Positions 5,451 through 6,630 of a stretch of 6,630 nucleotides of DNA are shown here, one piece after another (position 1 is the stretch's first letter; every line of letters starts with the position of its first letter). Origin of the DNA: an uncultured Eubacteriales bacterium (lineage in GTDB: Bacteria; Bacillota; Clostridia; Oscillospirales; CAG-272). The translations under genes were made by a program, and so were the position numbers. A model generated the notes under the pieces. It worked only from the letters and a program-made list of their open reading frames with translations, was not told the origin of the DNA and did not search any database. The stretch covers positions 1 through 6,630 of the forward strand of contig CAKRPQ010000100.1 in NCBI GenBank assembly GCA_934385225.1, in the 5' to 3' direction.

Positions 5451-6270
5451 AATAATTGATATTCTCCGCTGCCCGATATGCGGCGGCGGTCTCCTTCTTT
5501 CCGAAGACGAAAAGTCGCTTGTCTGCGGCAAAAGACATTGCTTTGATTTTGCGAGGAGCGGATATGTGAATATCGCGCGGGCAAAGCTCGGCTCGGGCGA
5601 CTCAAAGGAATGTGTGAAAAGCCGCACCGATTTCCTTTCGCTCGGTTATTATGCGCCGATAGCGGATAAGCTCTGCTCTCTTGCGAAAAAGTATGCCGAT
5701 TCCGAAAAAAGTGCCGTGATCGACGCCGGCTGCGGAGAGGGATATTATACTCTCCGTCTCGCGGACTGTTTTGCGGACGGAAGCACGGTAGGCTTCGACC
5801 TTTCGAAATTTGCGGTAGAGCACGGCGCAAAGGCTTCGCGCGGAAGAAAAAATGTGTTTTTTGCTGTCGCGAGCGTTTTCGATATGCCGATAGGCGACGG
5901 AAAAGCGGATATAATAACCTCTGTTTTTGCTCCCTGCGCCGAAAAGGAATTTTTAAGAGTTCTCAAAAGAGGCGGCGTGCTTATAACGGCGTCTGCGGGA
6001 CGTGATCACCTTCTCGGAATGAAAAAGGCTCTCTATGAAAATGTGTACGAAAACGAGGAACGCGCGGACGCACCGCTTGACCTTTGCGAGGCAGAAAAAT
6101 ATACACTTAAATATGAGATCGAACTGAAAAACGAAAAGGAAATATACGACCTCTTTTCGATGACACCGTACTTTTACAGGACGAGCGAACAGGATAAAAA
6201 CAAACTGCTTGCACTTAAAAATTTAAAAACAGAGATCGAAATAAACTTTGCGGTATATAGAAAGGGATAA
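5440..6270 (+). CDS. rlmA: RlmA-family 23S rRNA (guanine-N1)-methyltransferase
   Basis: This protein (276 aa; E. coli RlmA is 269) uses S-adenosylmethionine to methylate N1 of a guanine in hairpin 35 of 23S rRNA, near the peptide exit tunnel. An N-terminal zinc finger has Cys11, Cys14, Cys29 and His33, followed by the family signature FARSGYVN and RTDFLSLGYYAPI. The Rossmann methyltransferase domain has motif I VIDAGCGEGYY (93-103), a SVFAPC segment (161-166) and the late family motif MTPYFYRT (241-248). The start is TTG at 5440. The frame is closed by TGA at 5434-5436, and no ATG precedes the zinc finger, so TTG is the only ordinary start. No clear ribosome binding site is visible, and expression may depend on coupling to the sortase gene it overlaps by 11 nt. 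Sequence alone does not say whether it is the G745 (RlmA I) or G748 (RlmA II/TlrB) type; the latter contributes to tylosin resistance together with a partner enzyme. Confidence 0.9.
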   Translation: MTPEIIDILRCPICGGGLLLSEDEKSLVCGKRHCFDFARSGYVNIARAKLGSGDSKECVKSRTDFLSLGYYAPIADKLCSLAKKYADSEKSAVIDAGCGEGYYTLRLADCFADGSTVGFDLSKFAVEHGAKASRGRKNVFFAVASVFDMPIGDGKADIITSVFAPCAEKEFLRVLKRGGVLITASAGRDHLLGMKKALYENVYENEERADAPLDLCEAEKYTLKYEIELKNEKEIYDLFSMTPYFYRTSEQDKNKLLALKNLKTEIEINFAVYRKG

Positions 6271-6271
6271 T

Positions 6272-6630
6272 ATGAAGATATCGCTCTGCATACCGATGTA
6301 TAACGAGGCGCAGATAATCGCGGAAAGCGCGAAAACTCTGTCCGAATATATGGAGAAGACGTTCGGTGACATCGGGTATGAAATAATCTTTTCCGACGAC
6401 GGAAGTACCGACGGTTCCGCCGATATAGTAAACTCTCTCGGTCTGCCGTGCGTTCGTACGGTCGGATATAAGGAAAACAGGGGAAAGGGCTGTGCCGTCA
6501 GGACTGCCGTCCTTTCGTCGAAAGGGGATATTGTTATGTTCACCGACGCCGATCTTGCGTACGGCACGGACGTCGTGAAGAATATGACAGACGCGCTTGA
6601 CAGTCACCCCGACTGCGCTCTTGCGATAGG
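6272..6630 (+). CDS. Family 2 glycosyltransferase, N-terminal part (runs off the right edge)
   Basis: The first 119 codons are present. The fold is GT-A: SLCIPMYNEAQII at 4-16 opens the nucleotide-sugar binding domain, DDGSTDGS (42-49) is the family 2 signature, NRGKG (69-73) follows, and TDADL (91-95) supplies the metal-binding acidic pair. The arrangement resembles dolichyl- or polyprenyl-phosphate sugar synthases (Alg5/DPM1/GtrB-like) that load a sugar from a nucleotide carrier onto a lipid phosphate at the inner face of the membrane. ATG at 6272 is preceded by AAAGGG at 6261-6266 with 5-base spacing and lies one base after the rlmA stop, so the two are probably co-transcribed and coupled. 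The C-terminal half, where membrane helices would decide the subfamily, lies outside the window, so the donor and acceptor are unknown. Confidence 0.88.
   Translation, partial: MKISLCIPMYNEAQIIAESAKTLSEYMEKTFGDIGYEIIFSDDGSTDGSADIVNSLGLPCVRTVGYKENRGKGCAVRTAVLSSKGDIVMFTDADLAYGTDVVKNMTDALDSHPDCALAI

Noticed and set aside
4890..5627. Minus-strand open frame (245 codons) opposite the sortase and rlmA
   Set aside because: It crosses two real genes on the other strand, lacks a family pattern and is explained by the codon bias of the sense genes.
1..6630. tRNA, rRNA or CRISPR array
   Set aside because: No cloverleaf-like T-arm motif, no rRNA-like stretch and no regularly spaced repeats were seen on either strand by eye.

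Overview
The window looks like chromosomal DNA from a low-to-mid GC member of the Bacillota, most likely an uncultured gut-type clostridium. The reasons are strong GGAGG-type ribosome binding sites, a class B sortase, an OmpR-type regulator / histidine kinase / HtrA protease operon, and a TnpV-like fragment of a kind common in clostridial mobile elements. The assignment to class Clostridia is inference; no rRNA or other taxonomic marker is present.

Layout. Positions 1-231 appear to be the end of a mobile element. They hold the first 25 codons of a TnpV-like gene (minus strand) and its leader, which contains a strong terminator-like hairpin nested inside a 10-bp inverted repeat. Positions 232-254 look like the surviving half of the terminator of the next gene. 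Positions 255-2993 (minus strand) form a three-gene operon, read right to left: an OmpR/PhoB-type response regulator, a short histidine kinase with no sensor or membrane part, and a membrane-anchored HtrA/DegP-like serine protease. Positions 2994-3312 are a divergent control region with promoters on both strands and 10-bp-spaced repeats that could be the regulator's operator. Positions 3313-6630 (plus strand) carry ychF (P-loop NTPase), a class B sortase, an RlmA-family 23S rRNA guanine methyltransferase that overlaps the sortase end, and the start of a family 2 glycosyltransferase that runs off the window.

How the genes work together. The minus-strand operon resembles a secretion or envelope stress module, in which a two-component pair controls the surface protease that removes misfolded exported proteins (compare CssRS and htrA in Bacillus subtilis). 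The odd point is that the kinase is cytosolic by sequence, so it must get its signal some other way or has lost its sensor. The plus-strand genes are closely packed (38-nt gap, 11-nt overlap, 1-nt gap) and may be co-transcribed, but their functions (translation-associated ATPase, surface protein anchoring, rRNA modification, glycosyl transfer) do not form one obvious pathway.

No clearly new system is visible. The points most worth checking are the mobile-element junction that seems to have cut the htrA terminator, the fold-back leader in front of the TnpV-like gene, and the sensorless kinase with a hairpin pressed against its start codon.
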